From Planctomycetota bacterium (GTDB lineage Bacteria; Planctomycetota; UBA1135; GCA-002686595), in assembly GCA_014238415.1 (NCBI GenBank), contig JABABA010000010.1, forward strand, positions 45,781 through 109,780: 64,000 nucleotides of DNA, given 5' to 3'. How positions within the stretch are numbered: position 1 is the first letter of the stretch; each line of letters opens with the position of its first letter. The notes under the pieces are model-generated. The model had not been told where the DNA came from, ran no database searches, and saw only the letters and a program-made list of their open reading frames with translations. Shown piece after piece: positions 18,071 to 28,300 of this stretch. The translations under genes were made by a program, and so were the position numbers.

Positions 18071-18457
18071 CTAGTGATCTCCGCGTTCGTTCAGCCGGCG
18101 GTAGTAGGAGTCGATCCAGTCGCGGTAACGAGCGGGCATGTCTCCTTGTCCTTCGGCGCGAAAGATGTCGCGTAGGTGAATCGGCAAGTTGCCCCAGATT
18201 TCCACGTCGTTGCCAGGACGGCGGGCTGCTTCCTTTTCGCCTTCTGCTGCAACTTTGCCGCGATCCTTGCGGCCGCCGGGTTGGTCGGGCTGGTTGCCCT
18301 TGGGCTGGCCATCGTCGGACTGTTCTTCAGAAGGCTCGCCCTGTTCTTCGCCTTCTCGGGGCTCTTCCGCACCATCTTTCTTCTGGCCGCTTTCCTCTTG
18401 GGATTGGGCCTGAGTGCTGCCGGGAGTATCGGAGGACGAACTGCCCTCACCGCTCAT
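18071..18457 (-). CDS. Small protein: acidic Gln/Glu/Gly linker plus conserved C-terminal helix motif
   Basis: A 128-aa protein. Residues 1-80 are low-complexity (Ser, Glu, Gln, Gly, Pro). The last 45 residues are ordered: EIWGNLPIHLRDIFRAEG then MPARYRDWIDSYYRRLN. From memory, this WGxLP..R..(10-15)..P..YR..I..YY..L signature occurs in small planctomycete proteins next to MoxR/VWA-type clusters. It may be a tethered peptide that docks on a neighbour. It has no signal peptide of its own, and its start lies 9 bp after the stop of the preceding exported protein. Confidence 0.65.
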   Translation of the reverse strand: MSGEGSSSSDTPGSTQAQSQEESGQKKDGAEEPREGEEQGEPSEEQSDDGQPKGNQPDQPGGRKDRGKVAAEGEKEAARRPGNDVEIWGNLPIHLRDIFRAEGQGDMPARYRDWIDSYYRRLNERGDH

Positions 18458-18466
18458 TGAACCGCT

Positions 18467-18901
18467 TCATGTGCCGCCGTTTCTGGCGGCGATTTCCAGG
18501 ATCTCATCGATGGCTGAAATGATCTGGGCGCCTTCTTCTTGGGAGGCGGTGAGCAGACTTGAGACAGCGGCGCGGGGGTTGGCGTTCGCAGTTTGGCCAA
18601 GATCCTCCAGGTTGGAGGCCTGGACTTGATCCAACGCACTCACGTCACCTTTGCTGGCATCGAAAAGCAACTGAGTGCTGCGGTTCATGCGTTGCTCGAC
18701 CTCTTGGAAGAGGCGGATCATGCGCTCTGCATCGGACTCCGGCTGTTCGGCGAAGGGGTTGATTACCACCGGCTTGTCGTCCGCTTTGGGAGCCTGTTCG
18801 CCTTCCTGGGCCTGGACCGGGAGGATCAGTAGACCGACGGCGATGCAGGGCATCATGCAGAGAAGTTTGCGGTGCGTAAGGAACTGGGGAGTGTGCTTCA
18901 T
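18467..18901 (-). CDS. Small exported protein of unknown function
   Basis: A 144-aa protein starting at ATG 18901 (MKHTPQFLTHRKLL), with TTGGAG nine bases upstream; ATG 18925 in the same frame is an alternative. The N-terminus is a signal peptide ending LPVQAQ. The mature part is helical and acidic: ERMIRLFQEVEQRMNRST and then a helix near AQIISAIDEILEIAARN. I do not recognise the family. It lies between the 962-aa coiled-coil gene (84 bp away) and the small acidic protein (9 bp), and is probably a periplasmic partner in the same system. Confidence 0.65.
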   Translation of the reverse strand: MKHTPQFLTHRKLLCMMPCIAVGLLILPVQAQEGEQAPKADDKPVVINPFAEQPESDAERMIRLFQEVEQRMNRSTQLLFDASKGDVSALDQVQASNLEDLGQTANANPRAAVSSLLTASQEEGAQIISAIDEILEIAARNGGT

Positions 18902-18985
18902 TGTCTTGATCTCCAAGTGATCCATTCTCTCAATCTTATCGGCGTGCCAGACATATCCAGCATAGCACGCCCGGCTATTCGTGTC

Positions 18986-21874
18986 TTAATCCGGATCCGG
19001 GACGCCCAGACGGCGCCGGAAGTACTCAAAAAGTTCCCCAACCCGTCTGTGTTGGTAGGCCAAACGGGTCAATTCTTCAAGTAGCAGGGGATTGAGTTCT
19101 GCATCGGGGTCTTTGAGCTCAGGGTGCAATACCTGCAATTGGGCGAGACGCTCGAGAACATCTTCCTCAAGCTTCTTCAGCAGACGTAATTCGGCCGCAT
19201 CTGGCACCAGGGGAGGCTCGTCATCGTTTGGTTCCTGCTCCTGCTGTTCCTGTTGCTCCTGCTCGCGGCGCTCCATTTCGTCCTTCAGGGCGCCTGCCAA
19301 CCAGTCCAGGGACTTGAGCACATCATTCTGCAAGGCCTGTAGGTGAGCACCAGATTGGTAGCCGCCTCCCTCGCCCATGTCGCGCACGATACGCGTCAGA
19401 TCGCTTTCGATGTTTCGCATGATCTCGTGGAAGACCAGCACCCCTTCTTCTTCGAGGGCGTCCGCTACCTTCTTGGCTCGTGCCCCAACCGCGTCTTCTT
19501 CTCGGGCAATCGAACGTAGGGTGATGCGCGTGCGACGGGAGACATTGCGTGAGCCGGCTCGGGCTTCGTCCGCAGAGAGGGTGGCCTTTATCTGTTCCAA
19601 GTGGGAGGCCCGCATGGCTTCCACTTCCGATTTGATCTGGAAGAGCAGCTCCTCCTGGCGGAGGCGTTGGTACTGCTCCTCCTCCTCTTCAAGTTCGCGC
19701 ATGGCCTGTTGCAGGTCCTGCTGGGTGCGCGCTTCCTGTTCTTCGGCCTGTTCAAGGCCACCAGATTCTTCGGGTTGGTTCTGTTCCTCCTGGCCTCCGG
19801 ATGGGGAACCCTGGCTCTGGGAACCGGACGCCTGACTCAAGGACTGGCTTGCCTCTTGGGCGTTCTCGGCGGCGCTGTCGAGAGCTTCGTTGGAGGCCGC
19901 TTCATTGCGCTCCTGGTTGCGACGGGCGAGGTTGAGCATCTCCTGGCGCAGGCGCTCCTGTTCGGCTGCGAGGTCGGCGGCGGTCTGTCGGCCCTCCGGG
20001 CTCGAAGGTTGGGTGCCTTCTCCCGCGCTCTTCTGGGCCTTGTTCAAGGCATCGATGGCTTCGCGTTGTTGTTCCGCGGCCGCTTTGCCCTGTCCAGGTT
20101 TTGACAGGGAACTGGCTGCTTGCTTCATGGCGCTACGGGCCTGTTCGATTGCTCTTTGGACTGCCTCTTGTGCACTCTTTCCCAGGCTGGCGCTGTCCGT
20201 GTTCTTGGCCGCTTCGGCCAGGTCCTCTTCCAGTGAGGCCTGTTCATCTGCGAGTGCTTTGCGCTGGTCCTGCCGTCCGTCTTTCTCTGCTGCCTGGGCT
20301 ATGGCTTCATCGAGGGCCTCAAGGGCTTGTCGCAGTTCAGATTCTGCCTGCTGGGCTGCCTGCTTGGCTGCCTCCTGTGACTGGGAGCCCGCAGCCTGGG
20401 CGGCCTGCTGCTGTGCCTTTGCGCCGCGTTGCAGGGCCTGGGCGGCTTGGCTGGCACTGGCCTTGCTTATCTGAGGTTGGGTGGGGCTGGCGGCAGTGTG
20501 TTCCAGGTCCTTGGCCAGGCGCTCCGAGCGTTCTTGGCCCTCTTCCTGGCTGGCCTTGATCGCATCGCCCATGCGCGACTGAGCATGCAGGCCTTCGTCC
20601 ACCCCGCGGGCGGCGCGATCGGTTTCCGCAGCGCTGCGCTCGGGACTGGTGGAGGTCTGTGCCTCGCGCAGGGCTTCAGCAATGCGCTTGGCGGCGGCCC
20701 CGGTTGTGGTCTGCTCGGTGGCGATCTGTTCTGCGGCGGGCAGAGTTTCCGAGCGTGCCTTGCGGGCTGCGTTGCGCGCTTCGGTTGCGGCCTCGGCGAG
20801 TTGTTGTGCCTGGCTCTGGGCGGCTGCCTTGGCCGCGGCCTTCTGCGCTTCGGTGTTGGCGCTGCGCATCTGTTCAGCTATCTCGGCGAGGGCCTTGGCG
20901 GCCTCCTGCAACAACTCGTCACCGGAGGCTTGGGCCTGGCGTCCCTTGCGGGCGGATTCTTCTGCCAGGGCAGCGGAGCTGGCTTCCAGATCATCGGCCT
21001 GGGCGCTGGCTGCCAGGGAATCGGCGCTCTCCTGCAGGCTCATGGCCTGCTCTTCCGCAGAGCGGGCCGCTTCCAGAGCGGGCCGCAGGGCTTCCAGGCG
21101 TTGGGCATCAGCGGGGGACCAGGTGGACAGAGCTCCCACGGCCAGTTCCTGATCGCTGAGCATCTCTGCCAGGCGTGTGCGTAGCTGCTCCAGGTCAAAG
21201 GTCCCCGATGAGTGGGCAAGTTCCTCCGAACGATGCAAGAGATCTCGCTGCTCCTGGTTGATCCGTTCAAGGGCTGTTTCCAAAGACAGGTGTTCGCGGG
21301 TCTTGGATGCCTGAATCAGGGCTGCTGTCTTTTCCTGCAGGCCTGCTTCCTGGCCACTCAATTCTCGGAGGGCCTCCTTGATTTCTTTCAGGCGGGCCAG
21401 TTCTTCTTCAAGAGTATCGAGGGAGCGTCGGTCCAGAAGGATTTCCAGCAGGCGCATCAAACGCGCTTCTACAGCACGCTGCCGTTCCAGGGCGCTCATG
21501 GTGCGGCCACCGCTGAGATCATCCCGAGAAGAATCGATCAACTCCTCCAAGGTGCGTCCGTTGCTCTCTTCGGATCGTTGATCCAGATCTTTGAGGGCGT
21601 CCCGCAGCAGGCCCGCCGCATGCACCCGACCTTCGGATTCCAAGCGGCCTGCCAGGGCGCTCATGGTTTCCCGCAGGCGACGTAGTTGACGGCGGATGAG
21701 GGCTTGTTCTTCTGCAAGGGCCGCTTGCTCACGGGAGATGCCACCGTCTTGGGAAGTTTCCTCTTGGAGTGATCTCGAAAGCCCTGGACTGATCAGCAGG
21801 AGGGCACCTAGAATCGGGGTCAGTTGTGCCAGGGTGCGCGGTATGGATCGCAGCTGGATTCTCAGGTTCCTCAT
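18986..21874 (-). CDS. Large exported Ala/Gln/Glu-rich coiled-coil protein, DUF4175-operon partner
   Basis: A 962-aa protein that starts at ATG 21874, overlapping the stop of the DUF4175-like gene (ATGA). A hydrophobic segment (LTPILGALLLISPG) serves as signal or membrane anchor. Most of residues 60-770 are heptads rich in Ala, Gln and Glu (for example QEAAKQAAQQAESELRQALE), predicting a very long coiled coil. The last 190 residues are less repetitive, with EEEEQYQRLRQEELLFQI, an RNVSRRTRITLRSIAREED segment and the closing YQHRRVGELFEYFRRRLG. In DUF4175 proteins a TM/Ig part and a helical part are one chain; here the two appear split into consecutive genes. Confidence 0.75.
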   Translation of the reverse strand: MRNLRIQLRSIPRTLAQLTPILGALLLISPGLSRSLQEETSQDGGISREQAALAEEQALIRRQLRRLRETMSALAGRLESEGRVHAAGLLRDALKDLDQRSEESNGRTLEELIDSSRDDLSGGRTMSALERQRAVEARLMRLLEILLDRRSLDTLEEELARLKEIKEALRELSGQEAGLQEKTAALIQASKTREHLSLETALERINQEQRDLLHRSEELAHSSGTFDLEQLRTRLAEMLSDQELAVGALSTWSPADAQRLEALRPALEAARSAEEQAMSLQESADSLAASAQADDLEASSAALAEESARKGRQAQASGDELLQEAAKALAEIAEQMRSANTEAQKAAAKAAAQSQAQQLAEAATEARNAARKARSETLPAAEQIATEQTTTGAAAKRIAEALREAQTSTSPERSAAETDRAARGVDEGLHAQSRMGDAIKASQEEGQERSERLAKDLEHTAASPTQPQISKASASQAAQALQRGAKAQQQAAQAAGSQSQEAAKQAAQQAESELRQALEALDEAIAQAAEKDGRQDQRKALADEQASLEEDLAEAAKNTDSASLGKSAQEAVQRAIEQARSAMKQAASSLSKPGQGKAAAEQQREAIDALNKAQKSAGEGTQPSSPEGRQTAADLAAEQERLRQEMLNLARRNQERNEAASNEALDSAAENAQEASQSLSQASGSQSQGSPSGGQEEQNQPEESGGLEQAEEQEARTQQDLQQAMRELEEEEEQYQRLRQEELLFQIKSEVEAMRASHLEQIKATLSADEARAGSRNVSRRTRITLRSIAREEDAVGARAKKVADALEEEGVLVFHEIMRNIESDLTRIVRDMGEGGGYQSGAHLQALQNDVLKSLDWLAGALKDEMERREQEQQEQQEQEPNDDEPPLVPDAAELRLLKKLEEDVLERLAQLQVLHPELKDPDAELNPLLLEELTRLAYQHRRVGELFEYFRRRLGVPDPD

Positions 21875-24186
21875 TTGTTTCCCTCGGCAAACTTCTTCGT
21901 ACGCTCGGTCAGGTTCTTTTGTCGGTTGAGCAGGTCTTTGGTCAACGTAAGTACGCTCTGAAAGTTGTCCCATTCTCCCAAACGTGTGCTCAGGGCGTCG
22001 AGGGCTGCCAGAGAGAGGTCCAGGGCAGCCACGGCGTTCAGCAGGTGGGGGCCGGCGCTGGCCGCGCTGTCGGCGGTGCGGGCACCGGTCAGGGCTTGGG
22101 ATGCATCTTTGCCCGAGCCCTCACTGACCGAGAGGGCGAGGTCCACCAGGGCGATCATCTCTCCCGCGAGTTCCGGGGTGCCCAAGCGACCTGCGCTGAG
22201 TTGGGCCGCTACTTCGCGCCATGGGGCGGGGGCAAAGGTGCGTGCTGCGTGGGTTCCCAGGGCCCGGTGCAGCGCGTCCAGCAGCGGGCCTGCTCGCTCG
22301 TCCAGGCGGTTGTAGGTCAGGCCTTCAGCCAGGCCCGAGAGATCTCGCCCCAAGCTTCGGGTGTCTCCCTGCAGGCGACGGGTTGAGTGCAGCAGGCTGC
22401 CCAGTTCGCGATCCGTGGCTACCTCACCGGTTTCCAGGGCGCTCCTCAATTGGGATGCGCGCGTGCGCAGGTCCTGGGTTTCCTGCAGAAGGCGTCCGGC
22501 ATCTTCTCCAGCCCGAGCGAGGCCATCCTTGACCTTGCGCAGAAATTCATCGCCGCTGACGCAGCGCAGGCGTACGGGTGGACTCATTGCCTGGTGGTCG
22601 GGGGAGGGGTGTGAGTCCCGAGCAACCACCTGCAAGATCGCACTCCAACCGGGTTCCACGTCAGCTCCGGCGATCTGATTGAGCTCAATCAACTCGTGCG
22701 CAAGAACCAGATGTCCGTTGCCCATGAAATCGTCCCCCAGAGGTGCGGTTTCTTCAAACGCCAGCTCTGCTTCGAGCAGAGCTGTTTCCAGATCCTGGGA
22801 GTTGCGCACATCGAAGGTCAGGTGGTCGATGCGAAAGTCATCCTCGGCACGCACACGCAGGGGGATTGCGCCTCCCTTTACAACGGCCCACTCGTTGCTT
22901 GCAGGGGCCAGCAGGATCACCTCCGGCTCTCGGTCAGCGATCACTTGCAGGGCATAGGTCCCGGGGTCGGGATTGCTCAAGCCCTGCTGGTCCACAAGCT
23001 CCACTTGGAAATAGCGTTCCACATCCACATCCAGGCTGCAACCCAGGGCCGTGTCCTCTTGGGGGCCGCCGGGCAGGCTCCACGGGCGTGGTACGAGTTC
23101 GATCGTGCCTTCCTCTCCCAGTACCCTGAGGATGCCCGTGGCTTCCGGGGGATCAGGGCGGATCAACACGTCGACTCGACTGCCTACGAGGGCTCGCACT
23201 TCTGTGCCACGCACAACTGCGCGCTGGAGGCCGGTATAACCTGGAGGCGTGACGATGAAGGCCAACTCGCTTATGTCAGGGGGTTCCAGGACTTCGAGTT
23301 GAATTCGCGGCTGGCCTCGGTCGTCGTCGCCGCCGATGACCCAGACCTCCTGTGACGCCTGCACATTGCGCAGACTGGGGCGTACGTTGTTGGCCCCAGC
23401 TGTGTGGACTACGCTACGACTGCCATCGCCGAAATGCAGCACGATCTCGTCGGGGATCTCACCCTTGATGTTGACCATCAAAGTCACATCACTTCCACGT
23501 GCGATGCGCGCATGCAGATGGCCTGGACTGGTTTCCGTGGCCTCGACTCCCACGGGTAAAGAGAGCTGTACACTGAGGTTGGTTTGCCGGGGCCAGGACA
23601 CGTCCTGTCCCATGGCTCGACGAACAAAGATCGCTCCCAGGGCCGGGTTGCTCAGGAGCAGGGCACTGGCCAGAGCTGCGCTGAGCAAACCCAGACCCAG
23701 CCGTTTGCGCGGACCTCTTGCATCCAGAACGCGCTTACTATCGAGGGTCGTGGCCAGTTCTTCCGCTTCAAGTACCAGGGCTTCCACCAAGGGCCGAGCG
23801 GGGTCCTTGAGGGGAATCGTGCGCAGCCCGAGTGCGCTCACCAGGCGATCCTCGGCGCCTTCAAGACCGCGCTCCAGCAGTACCGCCAGACCGGCGCCAT
23901 CGGGCATTTGCTTCAGGCGCAAGAGAACTTCGCGTCGCAAGACAACCAGCGGCAGTGCAAGTAGCAGCACTCCATTCAATACACGCAGAGCCACAGGCAG
24001 GTGCAGGCTGCGGTCGGTTAGGTATGCGAATGCCAGCCAGAACCCGGCGGCCAACAATACAGTTCCCAGACCTTGCTGCAGGAGCAGTCCACGCAGGCCA
24101 ATCCGCAGGCGATCCAGGGCCTGATCGAGCCTGGGCGTGGCCAGTTGGCCCTTGGTCTGGCCTGCATCCGATTGGGTCGTGGGCAT
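21871..24186 (-). CDS. DUF4175-like membrane protein
   Basis: A 771-aa protein. The N-terminal 180 residues hold three hydrophobic segments (about 36-55, 63-85 and 158-180), the last followed by NPALGAIFVRRAMG. Next is a periplasmic region with Ig-like strands (VTLMVNIKGEIPDEIVLHFG; ELAFIVTPPGYTGL) and a helical C-terminus of about 200 residues (KVKDGLARAGEDAGRLL). This order matches DUF4175-type proteins from memory. Its ATG at 24186 lies 4 bp past the stop of the toroid gene, and its end overlaps the coiled-coil gene by ATGA, implying coupled synthesis and probably a complex. Confidence 0.7.
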   Translation of the reverse strand: MPTTQSDAGQTKGQLATPRLDQALDRLRIGLRGLLLQQGLGTVLLAAGFWLAFAYLTDRSLHLPVALRVLNGVLLLALPLVVLRREVLLRLKQMPDGAGLAVLLERGLEGAEDRLVSALGLRTIPLKDPARPLVEALVLEAEELATTLDSKRVLDARGPRKRLGLGLLSAALASALLLSNPALGAIFVRRAMGQDVSWPRQTNLSVQLSLPVGVEATETSPGHLHARIARGSDVTLMVNIKGEIPDEIVLHFGDGSRSVVHTAGANNVRPSLRNVQASQEVWVIGGDDDRGQPRIQLEVLEPPDISELAFIVTPPGYTGLQRAVVRGTEVRALVGSRVDVLIRPDPPEATGILRVLGEEGTIELVPRPWSLPGGPQEDTALGCSLDVDVERYFQVELVDQQGLSNPDPGTYALQVIADREPEVILLAPASNEWAVVKGGAIPLRVRAEDDFRIDHLTFDVRNSQDLETALLEAELAFEETAPLGDDFMGNGHLVLAHELIELNQIAGADVEPGWSAILQVVARDSHPSPDHQAMSPPVRLRCVSGDEFLRKVKDGLARAGEDAGRLLQETQDLRTRASQLRSALETGEVATDRELGSLLHSTRRLQGDTRSLGRDLSGLAEGLTYNRLDERAGPLLDALHRALGTHAARTFAPAPWREVAAQLSAGRLGTPELAGEMIALVDLALSVSEGSGKDASQALTGARTADSAASAGPHLLNAVAALDLSLAALDALSTRLGEWDNFQSVLTLTKDLLNRQKNLTERTKKFAEGNK

Positions 24187-24190
24187 TGGA

Positions 24191-25318
24191 TCAGCGCTGG
24201 AAAATCGGCAAGAAGGAGTAGGGGATTTCGAGAATCAGGCAACCCATGGCGGTTCCAAAAACCGAGCCGGGGCCGACCTCGTTGGGCCAGGACCCGTCCG
24301 GTGTCTGCATGCGCAGCAGATGCGCTCTTAGCTTTGTGAAGTAGCGTTGCCAGCGGTCGCCACCCACGGTGTACATGGCTTGCACTCCATAGTAGTGACC
24401 GTACCAATAGAAATAGTGGCCACGGGATCCATAGCGCGCGTTGAACATGTCCTCTTCCGCTTCCAGGAATTCGATGCCCCGCAGAATCAGGTCGTCGGAG
24501 TAGATTCCGAGGCCGTGCAGGGCAGTGACTCCGGCGGCGGTGAGGGGAAAGCTCGAGCGGCTGTGGCTTTCCACCTGGTAATGAAAAGTGCCCAGGTCAG
24601 CCCGACTGCGGGAACTGGTCCGTTGGTCAGTTACCGCGGATTCCACCACATAAGCCAAAGCGCGGTCGATTGTATTGCGTGGAACCCGGATGCCAATGTT
24701 GCGAGCAGCGCGCAGGGCCAGTACCTGACAGACCACGATGGACATGTCTGATTCTCTTGCCAGGGGAACATAGCGCCAGCCCCCTTGACCGTTCTGACTG
24801 CGCACGATGAAGTCCACTGCCGTCTGCAGCTTGGCACGTACGTCCTGGCGATGGGTCATGCCGTAGATTTCCGCCAGGAACAAGGCAGCAAAGGCGTGGC
24901 TGTACATACGCGTGCCCGCGTGTGTTACATAGCCGTCCTCTTGCACACAGGTGAGCACAAAGTTCAGGCAGCGCTCGATCACCTGACCATGTTCGCCTCG
25001 GCCGGGGATGTGCCCTCCCGCCAGGAAGGCCATGCCCGCCAGGGAAGTGACTCCCACGTGTCCGCGGCCCACAGCCGTGGTGCGGTATCCGGAGTTGAGT
25101 TTGTAGCCTACCTCGGCGCTCCAGGAACCGTCGCTGGCTTGGCGTGCGGCCAACCAGGCGAGACCACGCTCTACGGCGGCCTCCTGCTCTGGGGTGATCT
25201 CCACCAGAGGCCGCTTTGATGTGGGCCTCAGGGGATGGTCCTGGGCTGCTGAAACAGAGAGTGTTCCAAGTGTCAGGCTGATCAGAAGGGTCAGACCGTA
25301 AATAGGAGCTGCTTTCAT
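24191..25318 (-). CDS. Exported squalene-cyclase/prenyltransferase-fold (alpha/alpha-toroid) protein
   Basis: A 375-aa protein starting at ATG 25318, overlapping the propeller gene's stop (ATGA), with GGAG seven bases upstream. The signal peptide runs MKAAPIYGL..LTLGTLSVSAAQ. Toroid repeats include ERGLAWLAARQASDGSW, GVTSLAGMAFLAGGH, RSQNGQGGWRYVP and RMQTPDGSWPNEVG, and it closes ILEIPYSFLPIFQR. It is a paralog of the gene at 16247-17485. No cyclase DxDD motif is visible. Planctomycetes carry many such proteins annotated as prenyltransferase/squalene oxidase repeat proteins; their role is unknown. Confidence 0.8.
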   Translation of the reverse strand: MKAAPIYGLTLLISLTLGTLSVSAAQDHPLRPTSKRPLVEITPEQEAAVERGLAWLAARQASDGSWSAEVGYKLNSGYRTTAVGRGHVGVTSLAGMAFLAGGHIPGRGEHGQVIERCLNFVLTCVQEDGYVTHAGTRMYSHAFAALFLAEIYGMTHRQDVRAKLQTAVDFIVRSQNGQGGWRYVPLARESDMSIVVCQVLALRAARNIGIRVPRNTIDRALAYVVESAVTDQRTSSRSRADLGTFHYQVESHSRSSFPLTAAGVTALHGLGIYSDDLILRGIEFLEAEEDMFNARYGSRGHYFYWYGHYYGVQAMYTVGGDRWQRYFTKLRAHLLRMQTPDGSWPNEVGPGSVFGTAMGCLILEIPYSFLPIFQR

Positions 25319-28300
25319 CGGTAGTACTCCGAGTGTTGGTCCAGACAAAACCACAGCCCACCATCAAAGGGTAATGCTGAAGCGCGGGCTTGGGAGCCCT
25401 GGGGTTGCCGATTCATGTCCTGACGGTCAAGCATACGGCCTGTGCTGCGATCCAGTTGCACAAGTACTGGCTGGGGTCCACTGCGGGGATCTTGGCTCAT
25501 GCGCGACAGCACCAATGCCACTCTGCTCTGGCCCCAGATTGGGGGCATGGTCCTTGTGCCGCGAATCGTCAATAATTCTTTGGGGAGCTGGAAACTCCAC
25601 TGTCGACCAACTTCCAGGTCGATGGCGATGATTCGGCGCAGGGTGGTGTCGGACACGAGCACCAAGGGTTGCTCAAGTTGCAGGGTGTCCTGGCGTTGGA
25701 TTCCCACCAGTTCTCCTCGGGCGGGGATGCGTGCTACTGGGGTGCGATCGAGCAGGCCCCGGTCCCAAAAGAGCTCGCAGATCCTGCTTTGGCTGTTGCC
25801 GTTCTTGCGCTGGACCAGGACCAACCAGGTGCGCCCCTTGGAGTGCAGTACGTTGACCGCTTCGGACTCGTTGTCCGGAGTGGAAAGGTTGATCTGCCAG
25901 ATCTGCTTGCCGCTTGACAGGTCGATTGCCATGAGGTGGTTGTCTCGGGGGGTGCCCAGGCGCGAGAGGGGTACCATGATCAGAGTCCCATCTCGAATGA
26001 ATGCAGCCTCTAATTCGGCCGCGTGCGCGCGGGGCACCAGGAAGGAAGCGCATTCGCGGCCGCTGAAGAGATCAAGGACCAACGCCCGACCGCGGCCCTC
26101 GGGCCAGATGATCACATGGTCATCGCTGACGGTGGGGGGGGTGCGTGACATGCGCTGTTTGCGCCAGCGCCAGAGTTCTACTCCGGTTTGCGCTTCGAGA
26201 GCGAAGACGTTTTGGGTGAAGCCCCTGTCGGCGCTGGCGATCACCAGCCCGCTCGACGTCTGCACGGACGAGTAGGTGTCCATGCTTGGCGGCGTGGTCC
26301 AGAGGACCTCGCCTGTGTGTACGTTTATGGTCTCGATCCACCGAGGCAGAGCCAGGTGCAACAAGTCTCCGTTCGCCACGCTGCGCTTTGGCTCACGGGA
26401 AATGCGCGAGCGCCCTTGAATCTCCCGGGTCCAAAGGGGGGCGGGTCCGTCTCGGTAGCCTGTGACTTGAGTTGATCGGGCCAGTACCAGTGTGGCCTTG
26501 GTTTCGCTGGAGCCTTGCACCCGGGCAATCTCGACGGCGTTGTCCTTGGTTGTCGCACGCATGGTCATTGACGATTTCAGCTGGGGTGCGGGCGGGATGA
26601 CTCGGGGCTTGCGCTTTGACGCCAAGGCCCTGGCGATCTTTTCGATCGTGCTGGGCTGGCCCTCCAGGTCGAGCAGCTCACGCTGTGGACTCTCCTTGGC
26701 AAGTCGAGCCATGAGTCCAGCCGGGAACTCTGTGTTCCCAAGCTCTGCCACCAGTTTGCTGAGACGCAGAATCTGGGACAGCATCTCGTCGCTGAGATCT
26801 GGCACTCGCCAGCCATCGGGTAGGGGCGTCAGGCAGAAGCTGGCTGCCATGGCCAGATTGCCGTTGTTGATTGCGTACTCAAAGTGCAGGTCACGGGCGG
26901 TGCTGGCCGCTTTGGTGTAGGGCCAGCGCTGGGGGATGCTGTCCAGTTGGTTGAAGTCGGGGTTGAGTAGTGCTGTCGCCAACTCAGCTTGGGCTTCGTC
27001 TTCAATTGCCGGGTCCAATATCCAGTTATGGTGCTTCAACCCCTCTTGAAGCAGGGTGCGGGCCCATTGCCAGGCGTGCGTGATGCGCGGTCCGGGGCGT
27101 TCTTCAAGCCCTATGGAAAAAGGCTCGTCGACCCGCTCCTGGAGCACAGCATAGAGTTCCGCCTGGGCCCGACTCTGGTTCTTGGGGTTGGCTTGCCTGA
27201 GCAGTACGCGCACCCGCTCTGAGTGCACAAACATGGCCACTGAAACCATGGCCCGTTCCCTGCTGGTCTGATCGGCGGGCATGGTCTGCAGGGGCTGCAG
27301 GCGCTGGGTCCAGAGGGGATCAGCGGGTCGTTCATTGAGCACCGCGCAGAGCATTTGTTCTTCCGGGTTGGCTTCCAGCATCTCGGTCAGGATCGTTGCA
27401 CGCAGGTCCTCGTCGCGATCTCGCAGGATTTCCTGCAGGTGCAGGCGTGTCAAGGCTGCGCGTTCCGCGTCTGGCGCAATCTCCAGGGCCTGGCGTAAAG
27501 CCAGCTGCGCTCTGCTCATGTCCATGGCTGCCCGGGCCAGATGGGCGCGGGTGTGGTAGAGGTTGAATAGCACCTCCTGCACCTCCCTGTTTTGGGTGCC
27601 TGTCAATTCAATGGTGCTAAAACTTTCTTCTGCTTCGTTCAGACAGCGATCCGCTTCAATCAAGTCCCGCGCGTCCTGACGACCGCTGATGATGGATTCC
27701 GCGCGGCCCACCAGCAACTGACCCAGGCGGATGCGCGGCAGAACTCGTTCGATCTCATCATTGACCGCCTTGCGTGCGCGGCTGAGAAGGTCGTTCCATT
27801 CGAAGTACCCGCGCACACCTCGGGCGTGGGTGATGAAGAACACCCCTTCCTCTACCAGCAGATTGCCATCGTCCGGCCATTGCAAGATGCCGGTGCGGCG
27901 GCCCGTGCGAGCGTCGAGTTCCACCAGTTCCCGGGTATCCGGAATCAGAATTGTCGAGCCTGTGATCAAGGGCTGTGCAACCACCGCACCCAGGGGCTGG
28001 GAGGTGCCAGCAGGAAACGCCCAGGCAAGCCGCCGGGGGGCGCGCATTCCCAAGCCTCCTGCGGGAGGCTCAAAGGCCGCCACCCGACGCCCCCCAAGGA
28101 TCACCCGCCGGTTGCTGACCCCCACCAGATGATCGAGTACACCCTTGCCCCTGAGGGAGTCGACCCCCAGGCACAGGATGGCGTTGGAGACCGTCCATTT
28201 CGGCTCTCCGTTCTTCAAGTCCAGGCAGATCAGATCGGGACTGTCGAGGGGAGTTGCAAGCAGCAGGCCCTCGCTCAGGACCGGAGGCACATTGCGCCAG

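Noticed and set aside
16247..25318. Toroid-fold genes as hopanoid-forming squalene cyclases
   Set aside because: Signal peptides, lengths of about 375-412 aa and absence of a DxDD motif argue against squalene-hopene cyclase, which is about 600 aa and a membrane-associated cytoplasmic enzyme.
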